This document shows, in pieces, positions 1-15,300 of a stretch of DNA of 64,000 nucleotides; the stretch's first letter is position 1, and each line of letters starts with the position of its first letter. The notes under the pieces are model-generated. The model was not told the origin of the DNA and did no database searches. It was given only the letters and a program-made list of their open reading frames with translations. This DNA is from Yamagishiella unicocca (lineage: Eukaryota > Chlorophyta > Chlorophyceae > Chlamydomonadales > Volvocaceae): the NCBI GenBank assembly GCA_003116995.1, contig BDSL01000011.1, forward strand, positions 868,001 to 932,000, read 5' to 3'. A program made the position numbers and the translations under genes.

Positions 1-230
1 AATGTGCCAAATTATGGGCAAGGAACGCTGCAGTGTACAAAAGGTCACCTGACCCTTTTGTAACCTGACGCAGCAGGGCAAAGGTTACGTGCATGCAAAA
101 AGTTACTCCCGCTGCGGCCAATCACAAACCGCCACCCCACAAAGGCGCACGCGAGACGGCGTCGCTGAAGATGAGCGGATCCTTCCTGAGATCGCCACAA
201 AAGTGTTCGTCCTGCGCGGCTCTTACGTAC

Positions 231-3200
231 CGCCCGCGAGTCCTACAGGAACCATGCTTGTGTTCGTCGCCATGGCCTCGATGTTCAGCAGAAACTGATT
301 CATCATGTTGTCCAGGCCAGAATGAACGATGTAATAGAATCGGTAGTCGGGGCCTGGGCATGGCGGAGAGCTCTACAGACGGGCACGTACCAACAAGCAG
401 AAAAATAGTATTAACTTCTGGTGTCCTTATGTGGCTTCAGGTAGTTTAAATGGTACCTTTACAGGCCAGTAATAAGGTCGTAAAGGCAGCGCAAGTCAAA
501 ACACAATACGACACAAATAACGTACATCTGTCACGTTCACGTCAAAATGTTTTCCCCTTTGTTTTTCAAGATTCGTTTGTCATGTTCCCCTGTTCACCTA
601 TCGTATTGTGATGCCAATCCATAGCAGTGCTACGTATCCGTTATAATCCTGAAAGCACGATGCCCTGGAAAGCCACGTACCGCAACACGGTGGCATTTGC
701 CAAGGCCATAAAAGGCATCCGCCAGTTCAGGTGACGCATAAGCCAAGCCATCCTTCACCAGGGGGAAGCGCTCCGTGTCGGGTCCTGCATTTCCACACAT
801 CATCACTTGGGTGGTGATATCATCCTAACCGTTCCCACAACGGAAAAGGGAGCTACCTGGCTGGTGTCACATACAGCAACAATAAACAAATAAACAAAAG
901 CGCCGCTTTACTGTAACATAGCAACACTACGCACCTAATGCCTTATAGGCATTTGCTCCCAGTTGCAGAGTGTACCACGCGTCTTTAACAACCTTCAAGA
1001 CGCCCAGTAATGCGGCACGGCGGGGTGCGAGCAGCGCCGGGTCCTCAACGACTGCCAGTTCCTGAAAATGCAACGATGCAAGCAGTAAATTTGGGGGAAG
1101 AGGATATTATTATCTGTACACGACAGCATATTGTGGTCCCTCCAAGCCTGACGGATGGAGGCTGCCCGCCATCCCGTTCCAGCCAGTGACAAGCCATACA
1201 GATGGGTCGGCAGACCGGCGCCAAGAAGGCATGCCCTGTCCCACCTGTCCAAAGAACACCTGCGGGAAACATGTCCGCAAAGCAGGGAGGCAGCGGCCGT
1301 GCTATTAGACGTTAGCTGATGCCGCGATGATAATGCGTGGATGCAGCTGCGCACAAGAATATTACGCAGCCACCACACAACTCATAATTGGAACGGACGT
1401 TGATGAGCAAGCGAGGTCAGCTTCTGTATTTCCATAAGCCAGCTACTGTAGCGGAAGCAAGCAAGACGTTCGTTCATGCATTTGTGAACCTCGCCATGCG
1501 TCGATCTTTACACATTAAACGGAAGTTGCAACGGAACATCCATACCATCAGTCGTGCTCCATATCCCAGCGGAGCCGTGCACTCACCGCTCGGTACGTCC
1601 TGGCTGACATAAAGTTTGCCACAGAGTGTACAGCGACCACCTCGACAATGCCCTGTGTTACGTGGGTGACAGAAAAGGCAGGACGGAGTTGCATCATTAG
1701 GAACTTGTTCGTCGCTTCACGCAGTCCCTCGCTCTCTATGTCACGGTAAAAGTACTTCCCATCAACTGTCGGGCAATCAAGTATGTACCTATTGTACAAT
1801 TAGGGACATGTTACCCGTTCCCTGGGGACGCGCGTCCGTTTACCTTTATCTTTGCAACAGCCAAGACGTAGATTACAATTACCTGTGCAAACAACGGATA
1901 TACGCGTTATATCAAAGCAAAAGGGAAGGAAAAACGCGTCTGGGCCCAGAAGCACGCCTGGGCGCGTGTGTCTAACAGTACGTAAGTGTGCTCAGTCAAT
2001 TATTACGTAAGCTAAGCCAAGAAGAGCAAACAACCGAAGTTTAATGGCTGCCAGCAGCCATAGAAGCATCGGTGCCGGCCTAATACGTAGCCATGGCGAG
2101 CAAGGCACAAGTAGCTACGCACCAGTGTTGACCAAACGACGAAGGGCAGAAGAACCATGATGGTCTCATGTGAGTCATACTTGAGCTTTCGCTTAACTCC
2201 CCCCGTGAAGGATATTCCACCGCTGTCGATCATGGATTGCGGAAGAGGAGCGACCCCTCGAGAGCGCCTGTAGGCCGTTAAGGATTGTAGTATGTAACAA
2301 CGAAGTGTGTAATACGGGCATCGCCGACGAAATGAAGAACGCGCATGCTCCTAATAATAGGAAAACGATAAAGCGAAGCAGCGTTGAACGTGGTAATGAA
2401 CCAACCAATTACGTAGGGTGTATGTACCAAATGGAAACATGTGTTGTTAATCATATTTGCTTACGTAGTGCTTCGCTTCGTTTAAAATGCCATGTATATT
2501 AACACAGGAGATGTTTTATTAATAGGCATAACGAAAACATTCAGCCGCGCGCGTTGCTTTCCTCCATCCATCCGTCTTGTGACGTCTGTGTGGTCTATCT
2601 ATCCAGCTTGCGACGTCTGTGTCCGATAATTGAGTGAATGAAATTTGCCCAAATCTTGGAGCTGCGCGTGTGACCCACGGTTTGGTGGTGAGGCGCATGT
2701 GGTGGCGACGAGCACCCAACATGACCCACCGACCGCGGAGCAAATAAATCCTTGTCGACAACATACTCGATTACGTAGGAAAATCAACGCTTTCGTGTTG
2801 ACAACTGACCATACACAGATGACCTAAAACCCTAAAAGCCAACTCCCGCGCGCATACGCACAGAACACCATCGAAGCTACAACGTCTTCTACAATGTTCA
2901 GTAATAATGTCGCCACGCAGCAGCAGAACCCATGACTACTATGATCTCGCTTACAGCTGCGCACCTGGCGAAAGGATGCCGCAGGCGCCACATCAGCCAG
3001 CTCCAGCAGCCAGCGTCCAAGTCAGTTGTTTTCATTGAACGCGACGTGGTTAATTTGTTGCTTTGGGACCTTAGCATATCCATGCGACCTTGCACGGGTG
3101 GGTTGCCGTCGCCGACTGTAGACCTCGCAGCGTTGGCAGTGCTGCCATTGCGCCCTGGCTTCCGAATCCCATTATTGAGGTCTCCGGCATCCTCGTAAGA

Positions 3201-3344
3201 GTCATCCTTCTGTGACACATTGAGCATCGCCCGGCGTTTCTGCTTGGGCGGTATGGCTGAAGCATTGACGGCTTCACCTTCATCATCGCTTGCCGGGGCC
3301 GCCCGTCCATCTTCTCCATCGTCGTCGTCCGTATCTTCGTCTTC
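231..3344 (-). CDS. Gene A exons 50-56: acidic linker, membrane helices, C-terminal conserved part (incomplete)
   Basis: Exons: 2965-3344, 2123-2267, 1844-1882, 1587-1652, 935-1061, 681-784, 231-372. The first starts with an Asp/Glu run (EDEDTDDDDGEDG), has KRRAMLNV and ends in a Trp-rich patch. Then come YDSHETIMVLLPFVVWSTL, VIVIYVLAVAKIK and GIVEVVAVHSVANFMSARTY (membrane), PRRAALLGVLKVVKDAWYTL, and PDYRFYYIVHSGLDNMMNQF. The exon after 231-372 should match B 60681-60715; I do not recognise it in bases 1-230, so the gene leaves the window here. Confidence 0.8.
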
Positions 3345-6300
3345 CTACGCACATAGGGCACGGGTTTCCTTCCTTAATACGGCAATGTAATTAAGTAAGA
3401 CATACACGTACAGTAACAAGAACATGGCCTGGATTTGGGGCTCCACACCCGTCCATGCTTTATCCGTCCATGCTTTAAGATAACTTATAAGATGCAGTCC
3501 GAGGTAGCGCATGCGGCCCAGCCTCAGCCCTTCACTTACATCCACGAGGAGAGTGGTGTTCTGCGAGGCTAAGACGCGTGTTAATCCCTGCAGCGATTGA
3601 AGATTAATGCAGTACGTAGGTGAGTGATTCATGAACCTCAGCTGCAACATTTAGCTCTGTCAGTTATACGTACATCCGTACATCAATACGTGCTGACAGA
3701 CGCCCCAAGATTTACCCTGAACTTACCACGGGGATGACTAAAAATGTGCTATACAGTTTGTACCTCTGTGCTGCTAAGGCTTGTAGCAGATATGCTAAGT
3801 AACTGCGTTGGGAGGCATTTTCAGGGTGCAGCATACAGCACGCACGTGCGGTGAGTACACGGAGTTGTCCACAGCAGAGCAGATGGATGGCACAGTCCCG
3901 ACCGAATGACAAGGCACTACACACGTATCTGCACAAAGAAATTCGGCATTTGCTTGAGCCAAAGTATCTTCGTGGCGTTCGCTAATAGAAGTGAAAGAAC
4001 AAAATAGCTCACACTCATCCGTCCAGCAGCCAGCGACAGGCATTCGATGCCTGGACAAGTTAAGTGCTAAATTTGCCATGTAATGCTCGGATATATGCCC
4101 TTTTCAATGGGTGCAAACACGCATAATCATAAAGCGAATAATGACGTGAGCTCGTTTTAGAGTGTGGTCTGCACGACAGCTCCATGCAGTGGCGCTATTC
4201 ATTAGCAGCACTGGTTGCGAGCTGCTCTGATTGAGCCAAGCAAACTATGATACATGGTACAGGTTAAATCGTCCGCAATCGCAAAAACAAACTGCTGACG
4301 AGCATGCTGGCATTTGGCAAATTCCCAAAGTCCGCTTACCACGCTGCAATCAGGGTAATTGCTGCGCCTTCGACAACTAAAAACACCAGTTGCAGCGTTT
4401 CGACCTGTCAGAGCGTGAGCGGGCGAGGGCACTTATTAATGTACCAAGAACGGGAAAGCGCTTACTAGTTACGGGCCACACTATGGGCCACACTTATGTA
4501 AAACATTCATCAACGATAAAATTGGATTTGCCCGAGTGTGAAAATTGGATTTATCCCGAAGCGAACAACATGTATCGATAGTTTAAGCGACGTATGTAAC
4601 TGATAGTATTGAGTTGGTGGCTTCGTAAAGATTCTCGTGCATTGATCGCAGCTGATTGATGCCGCACTGGCATGATATGACCTGCTGGTTAGTAACGCCG
4701 TGAGCGACGGACATTGGAACTTACATAACGTGCACTGTCGACAGCGGTCACCAGCAGGGCGTCAAGAATCTGCACCAAGCAAATAAAACAGGGAAGGTAC
4801 GGTGACCGCATATGGATATCATCAGCTGCATGAACGTATATGGATATATATGCATGGTATATGGTAGGTATCGGTGTGGACTAGGCGGTTCCTTGTTACA
4901 TGGAATCGAACTTGAGTAGATAGTGCGTGCGTGCGGGGGAGCTTCTAGGGCACTGCTGGCTGCTAGCTTTTGTACTAGAAAAGGAAAAATGCCGCTTAGG
5001 GCAGCTGGCAACTCTCATGCATTCATATAGTGTACGCGTTTTGCATCAGTATGTAAGCATTACAAAGTAAAGCGTACTGCAAGATGCCTATCCAAGTACT
5101 ACTTCAATGGCTAATATTGAATAATAAGACAAGGAAAGATTTGATATGGTACGTACGTATGAGTTACTTCCTAATGGAATTCAGATGGTGCACTCATCTG
5201 CATCTGTACATTATTCAACCGGCTATCAGGTAAATACATACCTGCCTGGAGGCCTTCCACAGATCCGGACCACTCTTTATCAGAAATTGGCCGGCACGGG
5301 TGTCTGCAATGTGCACATTGCTATCTTGCCACTCGAAGTAGTTCTGTTGTATGTCCTTGGCCATTGTATAAAAACGAGCAGCGAAGTCCTGTTGAGCGCG
5401 TGTTTTAAAGGGAAGCCCGTGAACGTGAACGAAAATTTGGTAGACGGGAATGGAAGCGAATAAAAAGGAAAACTAATAAATGGGAGCATCAGGAAATGTA
5501 TGCGTGGGTGTATATGAAAGCAAAACATAAAAACGCATGTGCGGCAATCAAGCAACTCACCCAAATTGTTAAGTTTGTCCACTTATCGGAGCCGTCGGCA
5601 TTATTTCCATCCCACACCTGTCACGTTTGGAGCCGGGAAATGGTATATGGTTTATCAGTGTACGGTTGGCAAGAGATATTAAAATATTATGCTGGATGAG
5701 GAGCGGTCAGGGGCGTCGCCCTAAATCGGTTTTGCCAGCTAGTAACGCACCTACATACCGCAGTTTTGCCAGCTAGCAATGCACCTACATACCGCAGTCC
5801 TGCCTCTATCTGGGCATTCATCCAAAAACACTGCGTGAAGACCGTTCAGTACCACCTTCGATGGTGGACAAACGGATCCGTGGGTGACCATCGATCATAC
5901 TTGGAGCGTCCACTACCGACTAGCTAGAAATACTCGCTCCGGCTTGATGAACGTAAACGATGTTTTTCGTTTTTTTTGTTCGCAGTACGTACCTTCCGTT
6001 GCGAGTAGAAGAAAAGCTCCTTCACCCTGGAGGACGACGACTGATGGGCGTCCAGGATTTCTTTGAGGCGCACCTGTAGTCGCAGCAGTTACAACTTGCT
6101 TAGTTCTGTGTGCATATATATATGGGACTCAGATATAAGAAAAGAATGTTTCGAGTGTGTGGATGGGTGCATAATCGGGTGTATGATTAGCTGTTGTCCA
6201 CTGAGGTGTATGACGTGCTCGTGGCCAAGCAGCCATCCATTAAAACTACTGTTACATCTATCTGTCACGTATCGGTCCGTATGCCTATATATACATATCA

Positions 6301-9300
6301 GTAAATAATGAAGGCATACGTACGAACATATATACATCAATACATGTAACCGTTACAACAACATATAGTACATGCATGCGAGCCCGCATCACACACAGGG
6401 GAATGTCCAGAAAGATGTTCATTATTCCCGTTTAATTTGAATACATGCCCGTCATTACATCAGGCTTGCAAGCACCACTTATTACACCGCGCTCTCACGC
6501 ATGTAACAGGGGCGATGCATGGCCCCCCCCGGTTGCCTTCCCACCACGCCTACCGCAATCCAAATGTTGGAGGGCTTTTTTTTATCGATCGTACAGCAGC
6601 CGCGCGAGGATATCTTTCGACGTTTCTCCGAATAATGCTGGACACTGGACAAGGCACTGTGTGAGTCGCCATATAATATATATATATATCTCCGTCCTAC
6701 ATACTCACTTGGAGCTTCGAGCGCAATCAAGCAGCCTTTGCATTTATTTCCTATTATTGTCACACTTACGTACAGGGAAAACTGGAATAGCTTTCTTACC
6801 TGGATCTCATCAGCACCGGTTGCAATGCGCGCTACAAAGAACTGCGTGGCCAGGGGCGACAGGGATTGGGTTAATGTTACGAAGAAGAGATAATGTTTAC
6901 AACCTTGTTCACGCACTACTTGGACTGCTGTTTACAAAAAAGGAATGCCTGCACCACACAATTTGTCAAGGCAAAGCTCACCTTGGCGTCATCATTTGTA
7001 TATAGGTGAAACTGCGTCTTGTTCCTACTTATGACGTCTAGAGATCGAACATCTGTCAGTATCTGCGGCAAGATCCAAGCCCGAAGAACATCAGCGAGTG
7101 CATTCATGATATGTATATATATGTTGCCTATCTACACGTTCGCATCACAGTAGAGGATGTTGCATAGTGAGCTTAGATACCAAACAAACATATAGCAGAA
7201 AGCCGTTACACCATATACTACCGGTAGGGATAGTATTCACATCGGGCGACCCTGACGAACCCTGGTCGAGGAGGTGTGTTGTGCCGCTGCCGTGGCACAT
7301 GTTTCGGGTTTGCCCTTTGGGGCATTGTCAGACGCTTAGGGCGCAGCGTGTTATAGGTGTTTTCGTTCCGCGTGTTGTTTTTCCGCCGTGCCAGTGTGGC
7401 CGCGCTGGACTGCGCTTTCGAGCGCTTGGTTTCCTGTACCTATGTACCGCGCCAGGGGCGCTGGTCCGTCTTTTGTGTGCTGTCGAGAGCATCTCCAGCT
7501 CCTGCAGTAGTGTAAATCCCATCGCAGTCGTCACCGTTTTTTGCCGACTCCAGCACGCTGCTCCCCAATCCTTGACAATCCTTTCCTTGGTGCTAGGCTA
7601 GCTAGGCAAGCCGATAAGACAGCTATAGTACATAACTCCACTTATTTTTCCAAAAGTGCTCCAAAACTGTTCGTATCACAATTAATCCAGTTATTACTAT
7701 TCCACTTATGTTCCTTTTTCTTCTGATAACTACAAAATAACCAGATACAGATATTCGTTACCATTTAACGTTCTTTGAGTATCAGGATGATAGCATAACC
7801 TGTAATTAGATTTATTCCGTTTGACCACTGCCAAAACATATTTACTTAGGCTTGTATGCGTGTATTGCTTGCGTGTATGCCTACTCACACCCTACGAATT
7901 ATAAGCAAGGGTGTGTCATTAACTGGATGTGATAAATAAATACATAAAAACATAGTTGCATTGTTCTGAAATATACCTGATGCATGTAGCGCTGCGACTG
8001 GCCGCTGCGGCCCAGCTGTAGCATGCTGCCTCGTTTCGACTGAACTGCCGTGACTGTGAGGATGAAGCAAGCCGTATGCACGATCGCCAGTGCTGCCATG
8101 GTGGCCAGCGCGTGCGTGCGAAATCGTTGCTGGACCTGCACACATACATTGAAACAGTCACTACTACCTGAGTTATGCCCTGCATCGTGGGCCGCCGTCT
8201 ACTACGTATATGAGCAAGTTTCCTTGCGCGCTGCTGAAAGGGCCGTAAATGCATTATAAAAGGTACTACTACTACGTACCGAAGAACGAATACGCTATGG
8301 AGCCTGCGAACCTGGTAAACTATCTAGTGCGCCCAACGCGTTCTACCTGCTGTGTTTGACTCGAATCCATCAATTTCACCAGCTTGCGGAACCGCTTGCC
8401 CCGCTTGTACTCAGCACCGCTGTTTGCTGCAAGTCCAAGACAGGGTGGCGACAGTTAAATGGAGTAAGCACGCAAGACGCGCATTGTTGAATATCGATGC
8501 AATTTAGTGGATGCAGCGTTGCGTTGTTTTTACGTTTTGCAAAAAACAATTGTTACGGCGGTGGATAGGTTTCTATTTTTACGACACACAGTAATCAGAG
8601 GTAAGTCAACGTATCCACGTACCAGACTGTGCAGACATGGCGCTTTGGCCGCCCTCGCTGGCGGCATCATCATCTGGGATCGTGATCGCATCTCTCGTGT
8701 GTATACCAGAGCTTTCTGGAGTAGAGGCCTCAAATCTGCTGTCCTTGCCTGCTGTCTTGGTGCCAGCATCCCCCGCCCGCAGGATGGATTTCATATCGGC
8801 GGGACCTGCGCCGCTGAAATCGTCGCTACGCTTGGACCCCTCGTCATCACTCTGTGCACCAGCAAACGAAGCGGGCGGCAACCCTTCATTTACAGCGCTT
8901 GCAACCGATCAAGTGTGAAGTTTTTAACCAAGAATATGCATAGACATGTTGCTGTAAACGGACTAGGTCCGTCTCTCCCAACGCCGCTAAACTTATACAT
9001 GATCAACCTACGCACAGAAGGTAGGTGTTGTCACTAATCGCTTTTTGTTATTTGGAATCACCTATGTATCACCTATGTACAAGTGAGAAACATGTACATA
9101 GGTGATACACAGGTAGATGATGACAGCATCGCTACATGACTGGGATGTGTGGCATGCATATGAGCAAGTAAATTGCATTCGTAAGTATAGTGCGCGACAG
9201 CGGCGACGGTTTCCTTTCAAGTTATCAAGGACGAAGAGCGAGCAATATATGTAAGCAACGTTAGTTTCCCTTGCTAACACAGTTGATCATGTCATGTTTA

Positions 9301-12300
9301 CGAAAATAATTCACCTTTTGCCCACCACCAATCGTGTTCTGGTAGTAAGCACCTGTGGTTGAGGTACGGAGATACGGTAATAAGCAAGCAATGGTAGGAA
9401 GGCAAGGCAAGCTGCACGGCACAATGTCGGAGAAAACAAATGTACGACATATACATATTTTGGCTGGCTTGCCTAACTACCCGCTGCGAATGGCGAGCTG
9501 CAAGGCAGACTAACGCGCGCGCAGCTTTGTTGTAAGGAATCACATTCTTGCTGTGCGTCGAAAGTTGGGTTTCTTACGAAGCCCACTCATCAATCCAACA
9601 CGTTTCATACCTTGGCTGGCTACCCATGTAGAAATACGCGTCTCGCCTTTGCTAAGCTTGCGCTGTGGAGTTGAAGGGACGGGGCGATTTGGGGGTCATG
9701 TTAACCCGTAAATGCCAAGAGCCGCGAACATGAGGGACATGGGTAGCTATGAAATCAATCGTTGGAGACGGCTAGCCATACTAACTGAAGCCGTTGTAGC
9801 CAGGCTTGTAAAAACGCAATTTCGAGCGGCACATCATGTTTGAGCGGCGCAAGTATAACTGATAATTAGTTACGTGTAACCTCTCACCGTGCCTGTATCG
9901 TCGTCGTCGTCGCTGCCGGCTATCGACTGGATGTCGAGGCCAGGCTGAGGATCCGGTGCATCTGTGACAACGAAGGCAGGAAAAGGAGCGTAGCACGCAC
10001 GTTGGGCCACCGATCGCTTGCCTCGCTTGCCGGCGGTCGTTAGCTTGGAAATTAGAATGCTTACGTTCGGTTCAGAATACAAACGAATATGCGGTCGGTC
10101 TCGCCCTATCCAACGCAAACGCTCAACGAAACCCATACATACCGTTCTTCGAGGCGTCATGCAGCATGCTCTCCAGCACATCCATGTGCTTGGGTAGACC
10201 GCCGGCTGCAGCGGCACTTCCTGGGAGCGCCAGCGGCGGCACACCTGATGTGGCGCGGCTACCCAAGGGACTTGTTGAGAGCAGCGGCGCCACACCTGAT
10301 GTGGTGCGACTACTCAGCAGTCCCTTGTTGTTCCCTGCCCTGGCGGTAGACCCGTCGACCGAAGCAAGCAATCGATCGCTAGCGGCAGATGCCTTCCGGC
10401 TGCCCACGGACCTCACCAGGTCGGCCAGCTTGCTTTGGCCGATGCCCGTGTGTACGGCGGCTACTACACCCGGCACGGGCAGCCCGTTGTCCAGCAGTTC
10501 CGGCGGAGGGGGCAGGATGGTCACGGCCGCGTCTTCTTCCAGGACATCCGGATCGTCTGAGCGCTGTAAGATGGTAACTCCAGGCAGGTTTCTGGTGGGC
10601 TGGATAGGGGGCGTACGCTGCGTGGGCATCGCTGCAGTAGTGGTAGCGGCCGTGGCCAGTGCTCGGCTGGGCGCAGCCTTCATTTGCGCAGACGCGGCTA
10701 ATAAAGTGCCGGCAGTAGTGAGTACGGCCGCTGGAGGTCCGTCTACGGCTGCTGCTACTGTCCGGGGCGGTATCATAGGCGTCACGTGAGGTCGTAAGAT
10801 AGCATGGGTGATTTGGTTGGCCCCTAGCTTGCCCACGATCTGGATGTCCAGTGAGTTGGGAAGCCCGTCCGTGTGCACGCCCTTCAGCACATGCACGGCC
10901 CCCACCTGTAGTCATGGCATCGTTCAGCAGAGAGGCATGGTTCATCGCAATCCATGCCAAACACGAACCACGTACAACATGATGGGTACGTAGCTTCATT
11001 GGGTCCTATCTACATCAGGTCGGTTACGGTGTTGATCGTATGTGATCAAGGCGTTACTATTAGAGCGGTAAATCTCGCCTATAACCACTTGTATACACGC
11101 GGGCCCACATGACTGTTGAGTCATCTATCGATGACATACAGAAACACACCTTCACATGGGCGTCAGCATTGCTGGTCTTCAAGCTGCTCTTCTTGGCTCC
11201 ATGCAGGGACAGCAACTCTTCCGGTCTGGTGCGGCCGCGAGGCAGTTCCAACAACTCGCCCAATACGCTCCCCACCAGCGACTGCGTGGGTATGCCAAAC
11301 AGCAGACCCGCGGGTCGTGTGTGCTCCTCAAGCACAGAGCGGACACGGCCGACGGGGTCCAGCTCAAGCACGCCAGTTAGGCTTTCAGATGGCCACAGAT
11401 CAACAAACACGCTGGGGACCTCGTCCACGTCAGCTTCTTTGTTTGGCAGTTCCACGTAGACCTTTAGGTAGATACACGGAGCAAGGCGATCGATCAGCGA
11501 GGGCAGGTTGGCAGGGATGTTATGTTGGCAGCATGATTACACGTTGGCATGAATAATACACGTACGTACGTAACGCGGACACCACAATAACTGGGCAGCA
11601 ATATAATTGCAAGGCAACACGTTTTATTAGCAGGGACTAAAGGTACACGCTTGTTAGAGTTATAATGACATGCTGAGCGCCATTCTCGCGGTCAGCTGGT
11701 GACATGCATCCAGTCGTCGTTGCTAGCAAGGTACGTATCTGCAGAGACAGCTGTCTTTTGGTCCGTAAAGGGGTGGTTCAGATGACAGCTGCCTGTCCGC
11801 CGTATGTACGAAGCGAATACTCACTTGCATCGTGGCTTGCTTCGCTAGGGTGGCCCTCGCAGCAGCAAACAGGTCCAGAGCGCCTCCACCCGCCGCCGCC
11901 TTTGGGGGCGGAGAGACCAGGACTCTCCAGCTGTAGTCGGGGTGTGTAAGTGCCCTGCGTACGTTTATATGGAAAGAAGAAGAACCTGGACATTAGATGG
12001 GATGTAGGTAGTAGTGGCTTTTGCCACACACATCTATCTAAAGCCCATCGGTGGGAGGTGTTTCGCTGCTTACATGGGAACGAGTACTCGACGGCTAGTG
12101 AATGGACCACCGACCTTGGCGAAGACAAATCCCATTTAACATGTAAACGAGCGAAAGGCATGTTCAGGGCGAGAGCTGGCGCCGGGTGCAAGGACATGTG
12201 GTAGGTGTAGTCAACACGCACGCGGCCCGGAGTAGACCAACGAACCTGTTCATAAGGGAACTGAACATGAGAGGCCCACTGTTCGGCAAGCTGCCGACCT

Positions 12301-15300
12301 CTGAGTGCGAAGACCAGTTAATCACATCCCAGAAGCCGCGGCCTATGAGCTGCAAAAGGGAAGTTGAGACAGAAGTCGAAGGATAACCGTACGCCCACGT
12401 GTCGGTTGACACATGAATGGTTTAGTGACATACTAAGCGAGATACACGCGTTCACGGTGCCTATGAGCTGGCTCGGCCGGGTCTGCCGTGCTTTTGCCTG
12501 CCGGCCGGTTATTCAATTATCGCCGAAATAACGGGTAAATGCAAATAGACAGTTATACAAGCAAACGTCATGCAAGCAACTCTAGGAAGCAATCACAAAG
12601 ACGGCCGCAAACCACGAGTTATGGACTGGTTGGAAGAATGCCCGCACTCATCATGACGTGTCCACAGCAGGAACGTACTTGATTGGGTTCCAGACCAAAC
12701 AACTGCGTAGAAGCGTCCGAGCCCAATGCTGTTATCAGGCCTTCCTCAGATAGTTGCAGACGCAGGCGACGCTCCGTGAGAGCAGTTTCCAGGGAGGATC
12801 TGCACATGAAAAACCATTGATTAAGGAAACATTTAGTAGAAAAGCTGAGGAAGGCCTGATAACAGCATTGGGCTCGGACGCTTCTACGCAGTTGTTTTTT
12901 AGGAAGGAAACAACCCATCGGTACCGTCCCGCATTATATAAAAAATATTTATTTGAAAATAGTGCAAAAACAAACAAGTCGCGCAAAAACAAACAATTTC
13001 TTCAAGGGGCGCGCGACTTTGTAAAAACTGTGAGACGGCCCCCTACTGTGCCTGTACCGTACCCATACCCAGCGGCCTACGCGAATCCACTTCCACCTAG
13101 AGACACCGAAAGTCCTTCGGCATTGGCATCATACTAATCAGTGTTGTCTAAGGAACACGTATTTTTGGGTTGACGTAAAGCTTAAGGCTGCTGGGGGTTA
13201 TTGGCTGCGGTAGTTGCGGTTGTGCAGATGGAGCAAGCATCCAGCCAAACATACGATCAACTTCTAGTAGCTTGAGCATGCAGATCGGGAGAGATCAGCG
13301 GACCAGTAGCTAGCAGCAGTAATAAGGTATAAATGCCAGTTTCATCTTGTCGTATATGACAGATGAACACCCGTCTCGTACCTGGCAATATGGACCACAT
13401 GGTTGAGTTCTCCGGCCACGTCTGCCGTTGTAGCCGATACGTGCATAAAAATGGGTTTGCCGCCCAAGCTGCGCAGCTCCAGGGTGGGTCCCGGCTTGCT
13501 GGCTTTGCGGCAGGTCCATGGACTGTGGCCGGGTGGGCTCAAAGCCGTGGTGCTCTGCGCGGCATGCATGACAGTACAACCCGACGCGTAACATAAGCTT
13601 GGCGCGATTGGCAGAGCGCTGCGCATCAGAAGGTCTTGTTTGGGCTTAATTTCTGCTGGTATTAATTGCAGGTTCAGATCCTGCTGCTCATCCCCGTGAG
13701 CCCATGTTGGCGATAGTGTATGGTGCTGAAGGTCGAGCCCCCAAAGGAGCTATTGAGGACAAGTAAGGTCAAGTCGAGCTATATTTGAGGGCGCTACGGA
13801 ACGAACAGGAGGCCATAGCTGTATGTGACCAGATGCATGCAGTGGCCGTGCCCCATAGCGATAGTGTGGCGAGCTAGCTGCGATAATGAGCGTGCCAGCT
13901 ACGTTACGGCTGAGTTCACATTACTGGTGGCCATGCACAGGTTACGAACTCCCGCGGGGGATCATATTGGCCGGGCAGGAGCAACCGGGTAGCAGAGTTG
14001 GTAAGTAAGATGTAGAGCGTAAGTAAGATGTTGATTATTGACGACCCAGTGGGAAGCGCTGTAAGAATGCGCTGTGCGAACTTCGGATGTCGTGTGCGCG
14101 CGCGGCGGCAACGAACTAACATTCAGCACGTGTGGGCGCGGTTAGTTAGGTACAAACCTTAAGAAACTTTTGGTGCATGTCCTTCCATGGCGCTGGTAGG
14201 AAATCGGATAAATGGAATCCCGACAGCAATTCCCCAGCCAGAACGCCGGACCCCAGGGCCGCGTCATTGGCGGGTCCCATGCTGTAGGTGCCTACTGCCG
14301 CTGCACTCAGGACGCCCAATGTCGGACCGCCCGCATCCTTCAGGCTGGCTGCAAGGTTCGTGGACGCGTACAAGATGGCACCCTTCCGGTTAAGCACCAA
14401 GAGCTGCACCGGATCGGCTGTTGGCAACTTGAAACGGATCTCGTGCACCGGCGTGTCCACAGCGTCTGCGTGGGGTGTTGATAACAAACGAGACAGAACA
14501 TTAAAATCAGCACTTAGCGTCTGCACGTGTACCACAAATAAACAGCAGACGCTGATACTGAATGTGACCAGTTAGGTCGCGTTGTCAGGGTACAAGGATC
14601 AGGATAATCACTGCTGCATACGTAGCTCGATCGCTAGATAGATAGCAAAGGACTCCCCTTGGCAATCTAGCTAGGCACATTCTCCATCCCATTAGATAAG
14701 GACGCGAACTTACCTGCTGTGTCGATGAGCTTGATATTGCAAGCCACGGGCTCGGTGTCGTACTTATGGTTGACCAAGCACTGCAGGCCCTGATCGTCAG
14801 TGCCGTTATGCGCCGCAGCTCTGGCATTCGCGATCAGCCTGCACGCAACCGTCGTGCAATTGTGTTCACGCTATCAATGCAAGAGGGTAATTCTATCGCC
14901 TGCCAACTTCATCTGTGTTCAGTGTTCGTGCACAGACAGACACCTTCGCCAAACACACGAGGCCATACACCCTACGCAAATTAAGAGTTTGTACCTACCT
15001 TACGTACCTAACTCCGTACAACATTTTGAACAGCATGGAGATGTCCGGGCGGGGCTGACCATGTAAACTCTCACTCACCTCTTCAACATGTCGCTAGCGC
15101 TTTCACCGTGTTGTACTGCCGTGGCAGCCACCTCCGAGTCATCACCATTGATCGCCTGCTGTGCTCCCGGCTGTTGGACCGACATCAAGCCCGTGATGCC
15201 CGCACCGTTGATGTCAGAAGACTTCCACCTGCACGTGCAACATCAGTAACACACAAAAAAACTAAACACATGTGTGGTTACATACATCACCCTCAACGAC

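Noticed and set aside
6670..6692. AT dinucleotide run and other TA-rich or ACGT-rich short tracts
   Set aside because: Simple intronic sequence. ACGTACGT strings often reflect the GTACGT donor preference and carry no separate signal.
10379..10999. Long minus-strand open frame of 206 codons
   Set aside because: It is a shadow of the large gene A exon 10143-10905, whose own frame aligns with gene B and has proper splice ends.
12754..13137. Plus-strand open frame of 127 codons containing a copy of the PAS-like peptide EEGLITAL...
   Set aside because: The peptide similarity comes from the inverted arm at 12845-12897. The frame has no splice or start support and is not a separate gene.
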